In this document: one piece after another, positions 44,865-55,100 of the stretch
How the letters are laid out: each line of letters opens with the position of its first letter
Position numbering within the stretch: position 1 is the first letter of the stretch
Assembly: GCA_963674475.2 (NCBI GenBank)
Contig: CAXXFQ010000017.1
Location: 496,001 to 560,000 of the forward strand
Source: CAXXFQ01 sp963674475
GTDB taxonomy: Bacteria > Planctomycetota > Planctomycetia > Pirellulales > Thermoguttaceae
DNA: 64,000 nt
Direction: 5' to 3'
Made by a program: the position numbers and the translations under genes
Notes under the pieces: model-generated
The model's database searches: none
What the model saw: the letters and a program-made list of their open reading frames with translations, nothing else
Told to the model about the DNA's origin: nothing

Positions 44865-45073
44865 CATGGCGTTAGTGCACTGGTGAAGAATTGTTTGCCG
44901 GAGAGGCATTTTGCCGAGTGGAGGGGGTGGGGCTCCTGGTTTATGAGGCTCTTCTTACTCGGACCGTCTGTTTGGTTCGAAACGGATCGTGGAACGTCGG
45001 GGAAGAGAAATCGTTAGGGCATGGGTTGCCTGCTTACGCGTAGATGTTTCCATTTTTGAGGAGGAGCTGAATG

Positions 45074-45832
45074 ATGAAACGACTGTCCCTATTTCTTTTC
45101 TTGTTGGTGGCGGTGGGGCTCGTGGCCACACCTGCCTGGGCAATTGATTTGCCCCCCGGGTTTGAAAACCCGGCGAACAATCCGACCTATCAATGCTGGG
45201 AACCGATGCCTGTCGGCATGCCGGAAGAACCCCCGGAACCGCTTCCCTTCGATATCCCTTTTCCCCCGACCGTTTGGGATAATCCTTTTGGTCCACCGAC
45301 TGTGACGTTTCGCCCAACACCGGAAACCGGAGACGGGGAATTTGTTTCGGAATGGACCAACGGTTGGACTGGCGAACCGATCCCGACTTGGCACTTTGAC
45401 GGAGACTCGACCGAGATTGCCAACATCGAAATCTGGATCCCCAATAGCCCCGACCCGAATCCGGTGAAGTATCTCTCGATGTCGATCATCGCCGACAAGT
45501 CGGTCGGTGGCGCGGCCCATCCGAACCAGATCATTCCGGGACCTCCGGGAGGCAACGTTTCTAGCGTGCCCGGGGCGGCCCACTCGACCCAACTGAGTAC
45601 CGGGCCGGGAACCGGCTCCGACGACGGGGGTGTCTGGTACCAGTACGATTCGATGTACATGATCGAGCCGAATCCCGAATGGGAATTGATCATCCTGCCG
45701 ATCATCGGGTGCACGAACATTGCGAGTATCGAAATTGCGACCGTCTGCATCCCGGTCCCCGAACCGTCGACCGTCGTGCTCTTGAGCGTCCTCGGATTGG
45801 CTTTGGTCGGATTTTATCGAACGAAAAAATAG
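45074..45832 (+). CDS. PEP-CTERM sorting domain protein
   Basis: 252 residues; ATG at 45074 (seven bases after GAGGAGGAG) is favoured over the ATG three bases earlier. The signal peptide is KRLSLFLFLLVAVGLVATPA. The mature part is Pro/Gly/Asn-rich and carries no enzyme motif. The C-terminus PVPEPSTVVLLSVLGLALVG ends in a basic tail (FYRTKK), a PEP-CTERM signal. Such proteins are exported, then processed and probably anchored by an exosortase, none of which is in this window. It has its own strong promoter and long leader. Confidence 0.88.
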   Translation: MKRLSLFLFLLVAVGLVATPAWAIDLPPGFENPANNPTYQCWEPMPVGMPEEPPEPLPFDIPFPPTVWDNPFGPPTVTFRPTPETGDGEFVSEWTNGWTGEPIPTWHFDGDSTEIANIEIWIPNSPDPNPVKYLSMSIIADKSVGGAAHPNQIIPGPPGGNVSSVPGAAHSTQLSTGPGTGSDDGGVWYQYDSMYMIEPNPEWELIILPIIGCTNIASIEIATVCIPVPEPSTVVLLSVLGLALVGFYRTKK

Positions 45833-45941
45833 CGGCGGTTTTTGAAAGAAGATCGAGCGATTTTCCATTTCAGGTTGGGTGGCTTTTGTGGCCGCTCAAC
45901 CTGTTTTTTTGTTGATGCTTTTCCTTTTACGCAAAGGCTTA

Positions 45942-47300
45942 TTAGGAAAGGTCGTTTTTTCGTCGGGGCATCGAGAAGAGCCAGTAGACGGGCAGTCCGA
46001 TCCCGGTCGCCGCGACCGAGCCCAACGCGATCCACGGCTTATAGTTGAACGCGCTATAAATCAAAAAGAGGCATATTCCGGCAAAAATCAGCGTGGTAAT
46101 CGGATATCCGGTGACCCGATACGGTCGCGAAACCTCGGGTTGCCGAAAACGCAACACGATCAGCCCGATGCTGGTGGCGAAGTAAAACAGGTAGACGATC
46201 GCCGCCATGTAAAGAACCGTGTCGACAAACGAGCGAAGCGTAACGATCAGCAAGAGGGCGATTCCCCCTTGGACCAGAATGGACCGGACCGGTGTTCCGG
46301 TTTTGGCGTTCCATTTGCCCAAAAAGGCAAGCGGCCGATGATCGACTCCGGCGGCGTACGAAATACGCGAGCCGGTAAGGATCACCCCGTTGAGCGAACC
46401 GAGGACCGAAAGGCAAACGAGCAGACTGATAAGTGCCGCCCCGAATCCCGGGAAACGGTGGGCGACCACGTCGGTCGCGACCGCACCGGAAGAAGCCATT
46501 CCCACGTAGCCGAGAGAATAGAGAAACGCACCGTTGATCGCCAGGTAGAGCAGGGTGACAGTGCCCAGCCCCAGAAGGATCGCGCGAAGCAGATTCCGCT
46601 CGGGATGCTTGGCCTCGGCCGCGACGCAAACCATATCGGACCAGCCGCCGTAGGCGTAGAGGACCAGGATGACGGCCAAGTAAAACGGGAACGGTTCGAG
46701 CGTCTCGGGAGAAAGGCTCGCGGATTGCGTCGCGGGAAAAACAAAACCGACGACCACGACCATCAGCAGTCCGAGGGTTTTGATGATCGTCAGCAGATTT
46801 TGCGTCCACTTTCCTTCACGAACCCCTATGATATTAATCGCCATAAAGACAATCACGGCCAAGGCGGCGTAGGCTGATTGGACGGTGACAGGATCGGTTT
46901 CGTGCCACGGATTGAAAAATTTGCTGAAATAGGTTCCGAAGATGAACGCCAATGCCGCGATATCGCTTGGACGGATGACCACGGTTTGTCCCCATCCGAA
47001 AAGGAAACCGGCCCAGCGTCCGTAGGCTTCAGTCAGATAAACGTAATCGCCCCCTTCGCGTGGAAAAGTGGAGGACAATTCGGCGTAGCCCAACGCGCCG
47101 AAAAGACTGATGAGCCCGCCGAGTCCCCAGACGCCCAAGGTTCCCCACCAGGAACCGCTTCCTCGTGCGATGTCGGGTGCCATCTGATAGACCCCTGCGC
47201 CGACGATCACCCCGACGATCAGGCAGGTCGTGTCGAAAAGGGAAAGCGATCGAATCGGTTTTTCACGGGAAGGAGAAGCATGTTTCACGTCGAAACTCAT
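45942..47300 (-). CDS. amino acid permease (APC superfamily)
   Basis: 452 residues with about 12 membrane segments. Signature near the N-terminus: DTTCLIVGVIVGAGVYQMAP (TM1 with the GAGxY motif), followed by GLGGLISLFGALGYAELSST. Middle: LLTIIKTLGLLMVVVVGF, and VYLFYFATSIGLIVLRFRQP. The architecture fits a proton-coupled amino acid or polyamine carrier, but the substrate cannot be read. The N-terminus is soluble and basic (SREKPIRSLSLF). It faces the PEP-CTERM gene tail to tail. Confidence 0.87.
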   Translation of the reverse strand: MSFDVKHASPSREKPIRSLSLFDTTCLIVGVIVGAGVYQMAPDIARGSGSWWGTLGVWGLGGLISLFGALGYAELSSTFPREGGDYVYLTEAYGRWAGFLFGWGQTVVIRPSDIAALAFIFGTYFSKFFNPWHETDPVTVQSAYAALAVIVFMAINIIGVREGKWTQNLLTIIKTLGLLMVVVVGFVFPATQSASLSPETLEPFPFYLAVILVLYAYGGWSDMVCVAAEAKHPERNLLRAILLGLGTVTLLYLAINGAFLYSLGYVGMASSGAVATDVVAHRFPGFGAALISLLVCLSVLGSLNGVILTGSRISYAAGVDHRPLAFLGKWNAKTGTPVRSILVQGGIALLLIVTLRSFVDTVLYMAAIVYLFYFATSIGLIVLRFRQPEVSRPYRVTGYPITTLIFAGICLFLIYSAFNYKPWIALGSVAATGIGLPVYWLFSMPRRKNDLS

Positions 47301-47791
47301 ATGGAAGAGAAGGTTCGGGCAAGGCCTTTTTAGATAATAGTTTTTTTCAAAAGGGTTCGTTTAGTTTCCAGATAGGACATGTAGGTTAAGTAGGCGATGC
47401 AGGCGGAATGCGAAAGTTGAGTTTACTGAATTTTTACGCCAGCCGAGCGGCCATTTCTTTCAAGGGTATTTTTGCTCGGTAAAAAAGGCGAACGCGGTCG
47501 AAATTGGTGTTCTCGGAGGTTTCCCCCTTTTATGGGTATGTGATTGATTTCGGGCTTTCGAAACTTCGATCTCAAGTGATCAAGGGACTTTGCCGATTAT
47601 TCCGATAGCACTGAGAAAAAGCGTTTTGCGGAACGGTGCGCAAATTGGGGCTAAGGGGAATTTTCCTCGTTGGCTTTTGCAGGATTCATTGAAAAATCCA
47701 AATGGGACGAAGCCAGCGGCAAGCTGATCGACCATTTTCCTATTTTGAACCGAAAACCTCGTCAAGCATGATGGCAAGGGGGAACGTTTCG
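47301..47791. other. 491-base divergent gap
   Basis: Between the permease (minus) and the YHS-like protein gene (plus). No promoter hexamer pair is convincing and no RNA gene was seen. Candidate upstream ATGs (47768, 47771) sit before the ATG at 47792, which has AAGGGGGA as ribosome site. Confidence 0.4.
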
Positions 47792-49399
47792 ATGTCGTAT
47801 CGTTCAAACAATTCGCGAGGGATTCCGGTCTGGACCGCCTTGGTAGCGATTTGGTCTATGGTGGTCGTTTGTCCGGCGATAGGGGCCCAGGAGCCAATCC
47901 TTAAACCGGTTCCCGAGTCGCAAAGCAACCTGAGCCAGGCCGAAGCGATTTGTCCCCAGGCGGTTGCTCCGGTTGCCTGTCAACCTCCTTGTCCGACCGG
48001 TTGCGACGATGAGTGTTGTCGAGCCAACGCACGGTTTTGGGGATATTACGTGAAGACTTGGCGTCGTTGGCCGTGTGAAGACCGGGTCGAAGAACGATTT
48101 TATCAGAGTATCAATCGAGAACTGATTGCGACTCCTCCGGGCGAAGAACCGGAGCCGATGCCGGAAGTAAAAATCGGGGTGCCTCGTAGCGGACCGCAAA
48201 TCCAGGTCGACCAAGGAGGCGGAACCGGACCGGCCGCAATGCCCTATTCGCCTGAGCAAATGGGGATGCCCGTTCTGCCGACCATGCCTGCGGAATCCGA
48301 GATGCATTCGATACCGGGAATGCCTTCAATCGAGGCGCAGCCCAATCCGTCGGGTGCGTCCGAACCTCCTGCACAACAGGCGGTTCCGAAGCCGGAGCAA
48401 GGCAGTGCGTTGCCCGAAGAAGCCAACGGGACCGTTGCCGCCGATTTCGATCATTCGGGGTTGACCGAGCGGATTTTCCAAAAAGCGAGCTTGGAATCGA
48501 AGGAAGAAAAAGCGGTTTCTTTCGCCCCCTTGCCGCCGGACGCTCTTTCAAAGGGCCCACGTTTCTCGAAACAAGACAAGAGAGCTTCCGAAACGTTCGA
48601 GGTGAAAACCGCTCCTACGGAAACCGTGGCCCGTTCGGAAGCGACTAAAATAGGAACGGCCCCTTTGCCGCCGGAATTTCATATTCCTTCCGCTCCCGTA
48701 CCGGAAACGGTATTAGACGCGAAGCAAGCGGAATCAATGAAAATGGTCGCAGCCGAGCCGGCTCCGATTTTGGAAGCGGCGCCTGCTACTAAAATTTTGG
48801 AGCAAGTTGCCGACGACACTGCTGAGGAACTGACTTCGGCGGCCGTGGTGGAAATCGAGTCGACTTCTTTGGCGGGCGAGGGACAATGGAAATCGAAACG
48901 GCATCAGGGCGGCTTGGCGACGGTTGCCGACTCGGCGGCGTCAATCTCGAAGGGCGAGCAAAAGGTCTCGTTCGAGCAGCCCGCCTTCGAAACGACCGGT
49001 TCGATTCAAGAAGAAGTTCAAACCGATTTGGCCACGGTTGAACCGGTTCCCAAGGGGCCGCTTGGTCTCGACGGCTATTGCCCGGTCGAGTTGGTGCTTC
49101 AAGAGTCGTGGGTCGAGGGCAGTGAGAAGCTTGCCGCGGCTTTCGAGGGACGCACCTACTATTTCTCCGGAAAGAAACAGCTTCAGGCCTTTCAAGCCAA
49201 CCCGAGTCGGTTTGCACCTGCCGTGGCCGGAATGGATCTTGTCCTGGCTGCGGAAAAAGGAAAAGCGGCTTCCGGACACACTGAGACGTGTGTCATTTAT
49301 CAGGAGCGGCTCTATATGTTCTCCAGCCAAGCGACGCTCGAACGGTTCAACCGTCAGCCGGGCGTTTATCTCCGTTGGCTGAAGCAGAACCAACGATAA
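47792..49399 (+). CDS. secreted protein with two C-terminal YHS-like domains
   Basis: 535 residues from the ATG at 47792. A signal peptide (VWTALVAIWSMVVVCPAIGA) leads to a Cys-rich segment (CPQAVAPVACQPPCPTGCDD), then a Trp-rich segment (RFWGYYVKTWRRWPCEDRVE). A Glu/Pro/Ala-rich low-complexity region fills about 130-420. The end has a YHS-like domain (GYCPVELVLQESWVEG, GRTYYFSGKKQLQAFQANPS) and a second, shorter one (TCVIYQERLYMFSSQATLER, FNRQPGVYL). YHS domains bind metals; Cys in GYCP and TCVI is the likely ligand. Function unknown; it could bring a metal or redox cofactor to the envelope. Confidence 0.75.
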   Translation: MSYRSNNSRGIPVWTALVAIWSMVVVCPAIGAQEPILKPVPESQSNLSQAEAICPQAVAPVACQPPCPTGCDDECCRANARFWGYYVKTWRRWPCEDRVEERFYQSINRELIATPPGEEPEPMPEVKIGVPRSGPQIQVDQGGGTGPAAMPYSPEQMGMPVLPTMPAESEMHSIPGMPSIEAQPNPSGASEPPAQQAVPKPEQGSALPEEANGTVAADFDHSGLTERIFQKASLESKEEKAVSFAPLPPDALSKGPRFSKQDKRASETFEVKTAPTETVARSEATKIGTAPLPPEFHIPSAPVPETVLDAKQAESMKMVAAEPAPILEAAPATKILEQVADDTAEELTSAAVVEIESTSLAGEGQWKSKRHQGGLATVADSAASISKGEQKVSFEQPAFETTGSIQEEVQTDLATVEPVPKGPLGLDGYCPVELVLQESWVEGSEKLAAAFEGRTYYFSGKKQLQAFQANPSRFAPAVAGMDLVLAAEKGKAASGHTETCVIYQERLYMFSSQATLERFNRQPGVYLRWLKQNQR

Positions 49400-49519
49400 G
49401 AAATCAAGAGAAGCAAAAAGCCGAAACCGCAAGTGGGGTTGGCAAGCGGGCAGGCATGGAAGAGGATTCGTCTCCGAGGGTTAGTGGTTTCACCTCGGGG
49501 ACGATTTTTTTTGTTTTTC

Positions 49520-49681
49520 TTACTCTCGCTCGGCTTTTTCGTGTGCCTTGCTGAGATTCTGGGCCATCTGAATCACTTCGCGTCCGCCTTTGTAGCCGAC
49601 CAAAAACAACAGGGAGCCGTACCAGGCGATCGAGCCGAAAATCATCGCGGTCCAGAACCAAATACAGATTTTCAAAAACAT
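49520..49681 (-). CDS. small membrane protein, likely partner of the Na+/solute symporter
   Basis: 53 residues from an ATG at 49681, with AAGGA nine bases upstream. It has one membrane segment (residues about 4-28, ICIWFWTAMIFGSIAWYGSL), then a cytoplasmic, Glu/Lys-rich helix (VIQMAQNLSKAHEKAERE). It is on the same strand 128 bases downstream of the symporter gene, so it is probably co-transcribed. The family is unknown to me; the arrangement is similar in principle to small subunits such as YjcH with ActP, but the sequence is different. Confidence 0.7.
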   Translation of the reverse strand: MFLKICIWFWTAMIFGSIAWYGSLLFLVGYKGGREVIQMAQNLSKAHEKAERE

Positions 49682-49809
49682 AATCGTTTATCCTTGTCTC
49701 GTTTTTTATACCTATTTCCGATTGCTCGCCTGCGCCTCGTCCGTCTGTTTACCCCTGAGGGAAACAGGCTTTTCACGCGTGTTAACTCGCGAACAAGTTG
49801 GAACGCGTC

Positions 49810-51387
49810 TTATCCGTCAATTCGTTTCGCGATCTCGCCCTTAAAGGCCATGCCGGAAACATGACCAAGCAATGTTCCGACAATCATCCCGCCAAAAGCC
49901 AAAACAAACGAGCCGAGCCCGGCGACCCAGGCGGGGATTTCACCCGGACGATAGTGGTTTAGCACGAGGAAGGCGATTGGACCGACCGCTCCCATGATGA
50001 TCGCGGCGTAGGCGCCCCAACTGTTGGCCGTTTTCCAGTAGAGACCGCAAACCAACAGGGCCAACATGCTGGCTAGATAAATGTTCCCGGTTAACGAAAG
50101 GTACTCCCAAACGGAGATCCCTTCCAGATTGTAAAGCAAACCCCAAAAGACCAAGAAAATCCCGATCAGAATGACAATCGTTCGGACGATGAACAGCTTG
50201 GTTCGATTGGAAAAATCGCGTCCGATCATCGGCATGAGAATATCGTTGTAAATGACCGTGGCCCAGGTCAACATGTAACCGCTGTCGGTCGACATCTCGG
50301 CGGCCAACATGGCAGCGACGAGGATGCCGATGATGCCCGCCGGCAGCAGGTGGCCCAAATAGGTCGGCATGGCTTGAATTCCGCTCATGCCTTCCGGCAG
50401 CCCCCCTTGTCCCATGAAGAAGACAAACGCCGCGGCGCCCCAGAGTCCGGGTAGGCCGAATCGACCGACCCAATAGAAGGCGGTCCTTCTGTAGATCTTC
50501 TTGGCGGTTTTCGCGTCACGGGCAGCAAGTACCCGGGCGACGGTGGTTTGCCAGGTCGTCACGGTCGAGAGGCCGTGGATCGCTTGCCAGATGATCCAAC
50601 CGATTCCGATTCCGCCGCCGATGGCAAACGGGTTGAACGGATCGACCATCGTTAAATTCTTACCCGCCTCGCCGGTCTCTTGGGTACGCTGAAAACCGGT
50701 CCAAAGCGAGTCGAGCAGGTTTTGCCAACCGATGTCCCAGACGACCAAAACCGAGGTGACAACGATCCCGGCTCCCATGACCAAAAACTGCAAATAGTCG
50801 GTCACCAAGACCGAGACCATTCCGCCCAAAACGGTGTAAAGCAGGACGATTCCCAGCAGGGCCAGCATGGTGATTTCCAAGGCGTCGACTTGAAAGAACC
50901 ACAAGTCGAACTGTCGGAGTTCGTTCGGGTTGAATCCCATCACGCAGATGAGGAACTCGCCCCCGATTCGAAGGAAGACACCCATGTTCAACAGACCACC
51001 GAGGACCACGACCACCCCGGCAAGCCATCGGACGCGGGTGCCGAAGCGTTTTTCGAAAAGTTCGGGGATGGTGATGACGCCCGTCTTGCGAAGTGGTTCG
51101 ATGACAAAGCCGGTCAGCCCGACAAAGAACATGGCAATCGCGGTCAAGACGCCCGGCATTGCTCCGACGAAACCGCTTTGAAAACCGTTTTGGGCCGTGT
51201 ACATGACCGTCACGATGCCGACTTCGGTTGCGGCAAGCGAGGCGACACCCAGGTTCAGGTCCATTTCTCGTCCGGCGACGGCGAAATCTTCCACGCCGCG
51301 AACGTACCGTTTCATCCAGATACCGGCGGCAATGCATCCGACCAGGTAGACGACGACAATCGACCAATCGAGAGGGCTTAGCAACAT
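49810..51387 (-). CDS. sodium/solute symporter family protein
   Basis: 525 residues from the ATG at 51387 (the frame is open to 51441, but the ATG is preceded by the usual short cytoplasmic N-terminus). About 13 membrane segments. Signatures: DWSIVVVYLVGCIAAGIWMK, YVRGVEDFAVAGREMDLNLG and LAAEMSTDSGYMLTWATVIY (family signature in the middle), with VIYNDILMPMIGRDF. It is a Na+-coupled transporter of unknown substrate (sugar, proline or anion types are all possible). The small membrane gene lies downstream and probably joins it in an operon. Confidence 0.9.
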   Translation of the reverse strand: MLLSPLDWSIVVVYLVGCIAAGIWMKRYVRGVEDFAVAGREMDLNLGVASLAATEVGIVTVMYTAQNGFQSGFVGAMPGVLTAIAMFFVGLTGFVIEPLRKTGVITIPELFEKRFGTRVRWLAGVVVVLGGLLNMGVFLRIGGEFLICVMGFNPNELRQFDLWFFQVDALEITMLALLGIVLLYTVLGGMVSVLVTDYLQFLVMGAGIVVTSVLVVWDIGWQNLLDSLWTGFQRTQETGEAGKNLTMVDPFNPFAIGGGIGIGWIIWQAIHGLSTVTTWQTTVARVLAARDAKTAKKIYRRTAFYWVGRFGLPGLWGAAAFVFFMGQGGLPEGMSGIQAMPTYLGHLLPAGIIGILVAAMLAAEMSTDSGYMLTWATVIYNDILMPMIGRDFSNRTKLFIVRTIVILIGIFLVFWGLLYNLEGISVWEYLSLTGNIYLASMLALLVCGLYWKTANSWGAYAAIIMGAVGPIAFLVLNHYRPGEIPAWVAGLGSFVLAFGGMIVGTLLGHVSGMAFKGEIAKRIDG

Positions 51388-51763
51388 GCGAGACGATCTT
51401 CCTTGTTTTCTCGAAGCCGCCTGTCCACTCCCTGTGGGCACAAGGGGGACAAGCGAGAGGCAGTGAGGTTATCTTGATAAAGATAAATATTACCAAAGTG
51501 TAACCGTCCGGCCGGGTTATTTCAAGATAGGGGGGAGGGGTGTCGAAAGAGGAGGGGGATTTGTGCCGTTTCCGTTGAATGAGAAAAAACGGGTATCAAG
51601 TGTCGTCGCCTGCTTGAAAACCCTTGCTGCTGAGCTCGACGGGATTTGGAGCCGACGGCTTGTGCGGAACTGGGGTTTTTAGAAAGAGAATGATGGAGAG
51701 GGCGGAGAGGGCAGATGAGGGGGGGAGGTTGTCAGTCGATCTGAAGCCGGACGGTCTGGCCGG
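51388..51763. other. 376-base gap upstream of the symporter
   Basis: Between the symporter start and the stop of the diacylglycerol kinase gene. AT-rich sequence near 51475-51500 (GTAATATTTATC on the minus strand) could hold the symporter promoter; no clear -35 and -10 pair. No gene or RNA seen. Confidence 0.4.
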
Positions 51764-52156
51764 CTACCACCAGGCGAGCATGAGGCCCGTGCGGTAGAGA
51801 AAGATGATCGTTCCGACGGCGGCAGAACCGAACGAGGCCAACAACACGGCGGCGCTTCCCATGTGCAGCGCGTCGCGGATATGCTCGTGGTATTCGTTGG
51901 TGACCGCTTTGGCGAGAATCTCGATTGCCGAGTTGACCATCTCGGTTGTCAGGACGCCGGCGATACAGAGGATCAGCAGGCACCACTCGATCCGGCTGAC
52001 ACCGAGAGCCAGTCCGGCGATGGCGACCAGGAACGCGATGAAGATGTGGACGAAGAAGCTGCTTTGGCCACGCATACCGATTTTGATTCCGCGAAACGCG
52101 TCACCAAATTTTGCGAACCAGGATCGATGTCGAAAATTGTTATACTCTTCAGGCAT
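51764..52156 (-). CDS. dgkA: diacylglycerol/undecaprenol kinase-like membrane protein
   Basis: 130 residues, three membrane segments. It resembles small lipid kinases: TTEMVNSAIEILAKAV (DgkA E69/N72/E76 region) and MGSAAVLLASFGSAAVG. By eye, other catalytic positions of Escherichia coli DgkA differ: E28 and E34 are Gln and His (RGQSSFFVH), and the AKD before MGSAAV reads ALH. It may have changed substrate or activity. Separated from the LptD-like gene's stop by three bases, so likely co-transcribed with lptD. Confidence 0.78.
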   Translation of the reverse strand: MPEEYNNFRHRSWFAKFGDAFRGIKIGMRGQSSFFVHIFIAFLVAIAGLALGVSRIEWCLLILCIAGVLTTEMVNSAIEILAKAVTNEYHEHIRDALHMGSAAVLLASFGSAAVGTIIFLYRTGLMLAWW

Positions 52157-52159
52157 CCT

Positions 52160-55100
52160 TTACTCCAATCCGTAAGCCCCTGCGACCGGGATTCGGACCC
52201 CACCACCTTGGCCGAGTCGGGTTTTGGGAAGGAAACGAGGTTCGATCGACAGTACCGCTCCCACGTTACCACGGCTGGCGTCGACTGAAAAGCCTGCGCT
52301 GATCAAGAACGATTCGCCGATTCGCGTGATTGAAAGACGTTGGCCGATATTCCCGTCTTTGCCCAGATCGAATGAGGTACCGAACGACGAGACCCATTTC
52401 GGGCTCATCCGATAGTTGTACGACATGGCAAGAATCTGACTTTCGATCGGACCTTCCATGACTCGCAGGCCGATGTAGGCACTGCCACGCGGCGGTCGAC
52501 TCAAGAAGCCGCCGACGGTAAAGATTTTTTGTCCTTCGTCAAAAGTGTCGAAAATTCCGTCGGAAACCAACGTCAGACGGTCGCCGACGTGCCAGCGGAA
52601 GTTGTAGTCCAACAGTCCGAACGAGCTGCCGAAATTGTCCCGATCGGCATCCGGGTACCAGACCGCGTTCGTGTCGAAAACGATCCAGTCGATGATCCGT
52701 CGGCTGCCGGGCATGCCGCGTTTGGTTTGCCAACGGTGTCGCATTCCCATTCGCATCGCCATCAAGTCGCCGGCCACTTCGGCCGTCGGCGAGGTGACCC
52801 ATCCGGGCAGGCCGGTTCGAATGGCGTAGTAGCGTGGGTCGAATTTGGCCGGATACCGCGGCATGATCGGGTCGGTCGGCGTCCCGAAGGTCAAAAAGGC
52901 CATTCGACGCTCGAACGCTTCGATCGAATCGTCGTTGATCGGATCGTAGAGCGGCAGTTGATCGACATCCTGATTGGATTCGGCAATGGCAAACTCCCCG
53001 TCAAAGACGACCTTGTGAGCCAAGCCGTGGACGTTCAGCAACCGGCTCTCGACGGTCGGGTCGACGCGCCACATCGGCATACTGGCCCGAATGCCCGCTT
53101 GCCAGTAGATCCGCTGGAGGTCCTCGCCGTTTAAATCCCCGCCCCAGTGGGCCAATTGGGTCATGGCGTAAGGAACCACTTTGGTCGGCCCGAGCTGCAA
53201 CGGCCAATCGATCTCGTTGGCCGTGACGAATCGCTCTCCCTTCGAGGTGATTTCCCACGGCAACGGATTGAAAACCGCCTGTTGGGCCGGGTCTTCCGGT
53301 TCACTGGCGATCCGATAACGGGCATAGGCGGCACTGGAGTGTTCGTACCACGTGAAGACGTCGTCGAACAACGATTGGCCGAGCCAGAAGTGGTCGAGAC
53401 GCGGATACCACTCGGTTTGGGTGAAAAACCCGTTGAGTCGGGTGTCGGCGTTGATCGTCCAGCTTCGGTTGTCGATCCGTTGTTTGAGTTCCAGGCCGGT
53501 CGTCTGGTCCTTGAGTTCGTCCCACTCCCGTTCGTAATACTCTTCAAGGAAGTTCCGATCGCTGATCCAGCCAAATTCGGCCGACAATTGCAGATCGTAA
53601 GGCAGACGTTGGCGATGTTGCCAGAACCAGCGATAGCGGTAGCTTTTTGCCAAGGCCAGATTGCGTTGCCCGCGTCCGAGGTTGTCGTGGCCGTGGTCTT
53701 TGATTCCCCAAAAGTCAGCCAGTCCGGCCGATTGTCCCGGGAAATAGAAGAAGTCGTCGCGGTTGTAGGAAAACGACGTGCCGTGACCAAGCCCTCGCTC
53801 GCTGAGGTAGTCAAGGCTGATGTCCCACTCGGTTCCGACCGGTTCGTTGTCGATGCCGAACAGCTCGTACGCGTCCCACGTGGTCAGGATCTGGTTGCCG
53901 AAGACGTTGTCGTTCTTGAGGGTCAAACGGTCGATGTAGTACGATGGCTGGTCCAGGTTGGTTGAGACCCACGGCCAGTAAAAGACCGGAATGTCTTTGA
54001 TGTACAAAAAGCCGTTTTCGCCGGTCAACCGCTGTTGATGGTCGACGACTTGGGTCCCTTTGATCGGATCGATGACCGGGGCGCCGGTGATCGGGTTGAA
54101 ACGGGGATGTTGGTAATCTTCGTATTCGATCGCGCCGACCTCGAGCCGGTAGCCGGGCCGACCGAGCCGACTGGAGGTGAAATAGCCTTCTTCGGCAAAG
54201 AAATGGCTTTCGCCGTTTTGTTGGATCGCCTTGGCTCGCAAACGCAGCAGTCCTTCGTAATTCGGGACCGGCGTGAGCATTTCGGCGTCGAGGACCAGCC
54301 CGACCTGGTTGCGAATGTCGTAGTACATCCGGTTGGCGTAAATGACCCGTTCGCCTTGGCGGAAGACGATATTTCCTTCCAGGTACATTTCCAGCGGGAT
54401 TTCGTCCGGCTGGGCGTTTTTTCCTTGAAGATCGAGAATACCCTCGGTCCAGAGAACCAAGCGGTCGGCCGAAACGTCGATCGAGCCGAAGCCGGGCAGC
54501 CCGTCGACGATCAGATTGATTCCGGCGGTGATGATCCCGATCGACTGGTTGGTGTTCGGGCTTCGCGACCATTTGACGTCGACCGGGGCGTTGCTCCGGG
54601 GGAAAACCCGGATACGTCGGTTGCCGATCGCCGGTTCGTTTGCCTCGGCGCTTGGTGTCGGGACGATGTCGAATTTCGTGTATTGAGTCCGGCGAATCGC
54701 GCTGGCGGCGCCCGGCTGACGTCGTTTCAATCCCCGATCGTAAACGGTTGGCTTGGTTTCCGGGGCGCCCGAAATGTCGGCGATGTTGAACCGAATTCCT
54801 CCGGTGCTTCGTCGGTGTTCGAACCAGGTTTGGTCCGAAATTCGAATGGGCTTTTGCCCCTTCTTCGTGAAGGTGACGTCCCCTTCGGCATAGACGACAC
54901 ACCGGCCGTTTTGTCGCGAGTCGCTCGTTGTGTCGACCCAGACGATCGCCTCACGCGCTTCGAGCCGGTCTTGCCCTTGCGTCATTTCGAATCCGTCGGT
55001 GATCCACCAGACTTCTTCGGTTCCCTGTTTCCATCGCTTGGCCGAGTCGGCCGAGAGGACGATCGGCGTCGATTCGCCCACCCGCGGCAAGCGGACTTGG

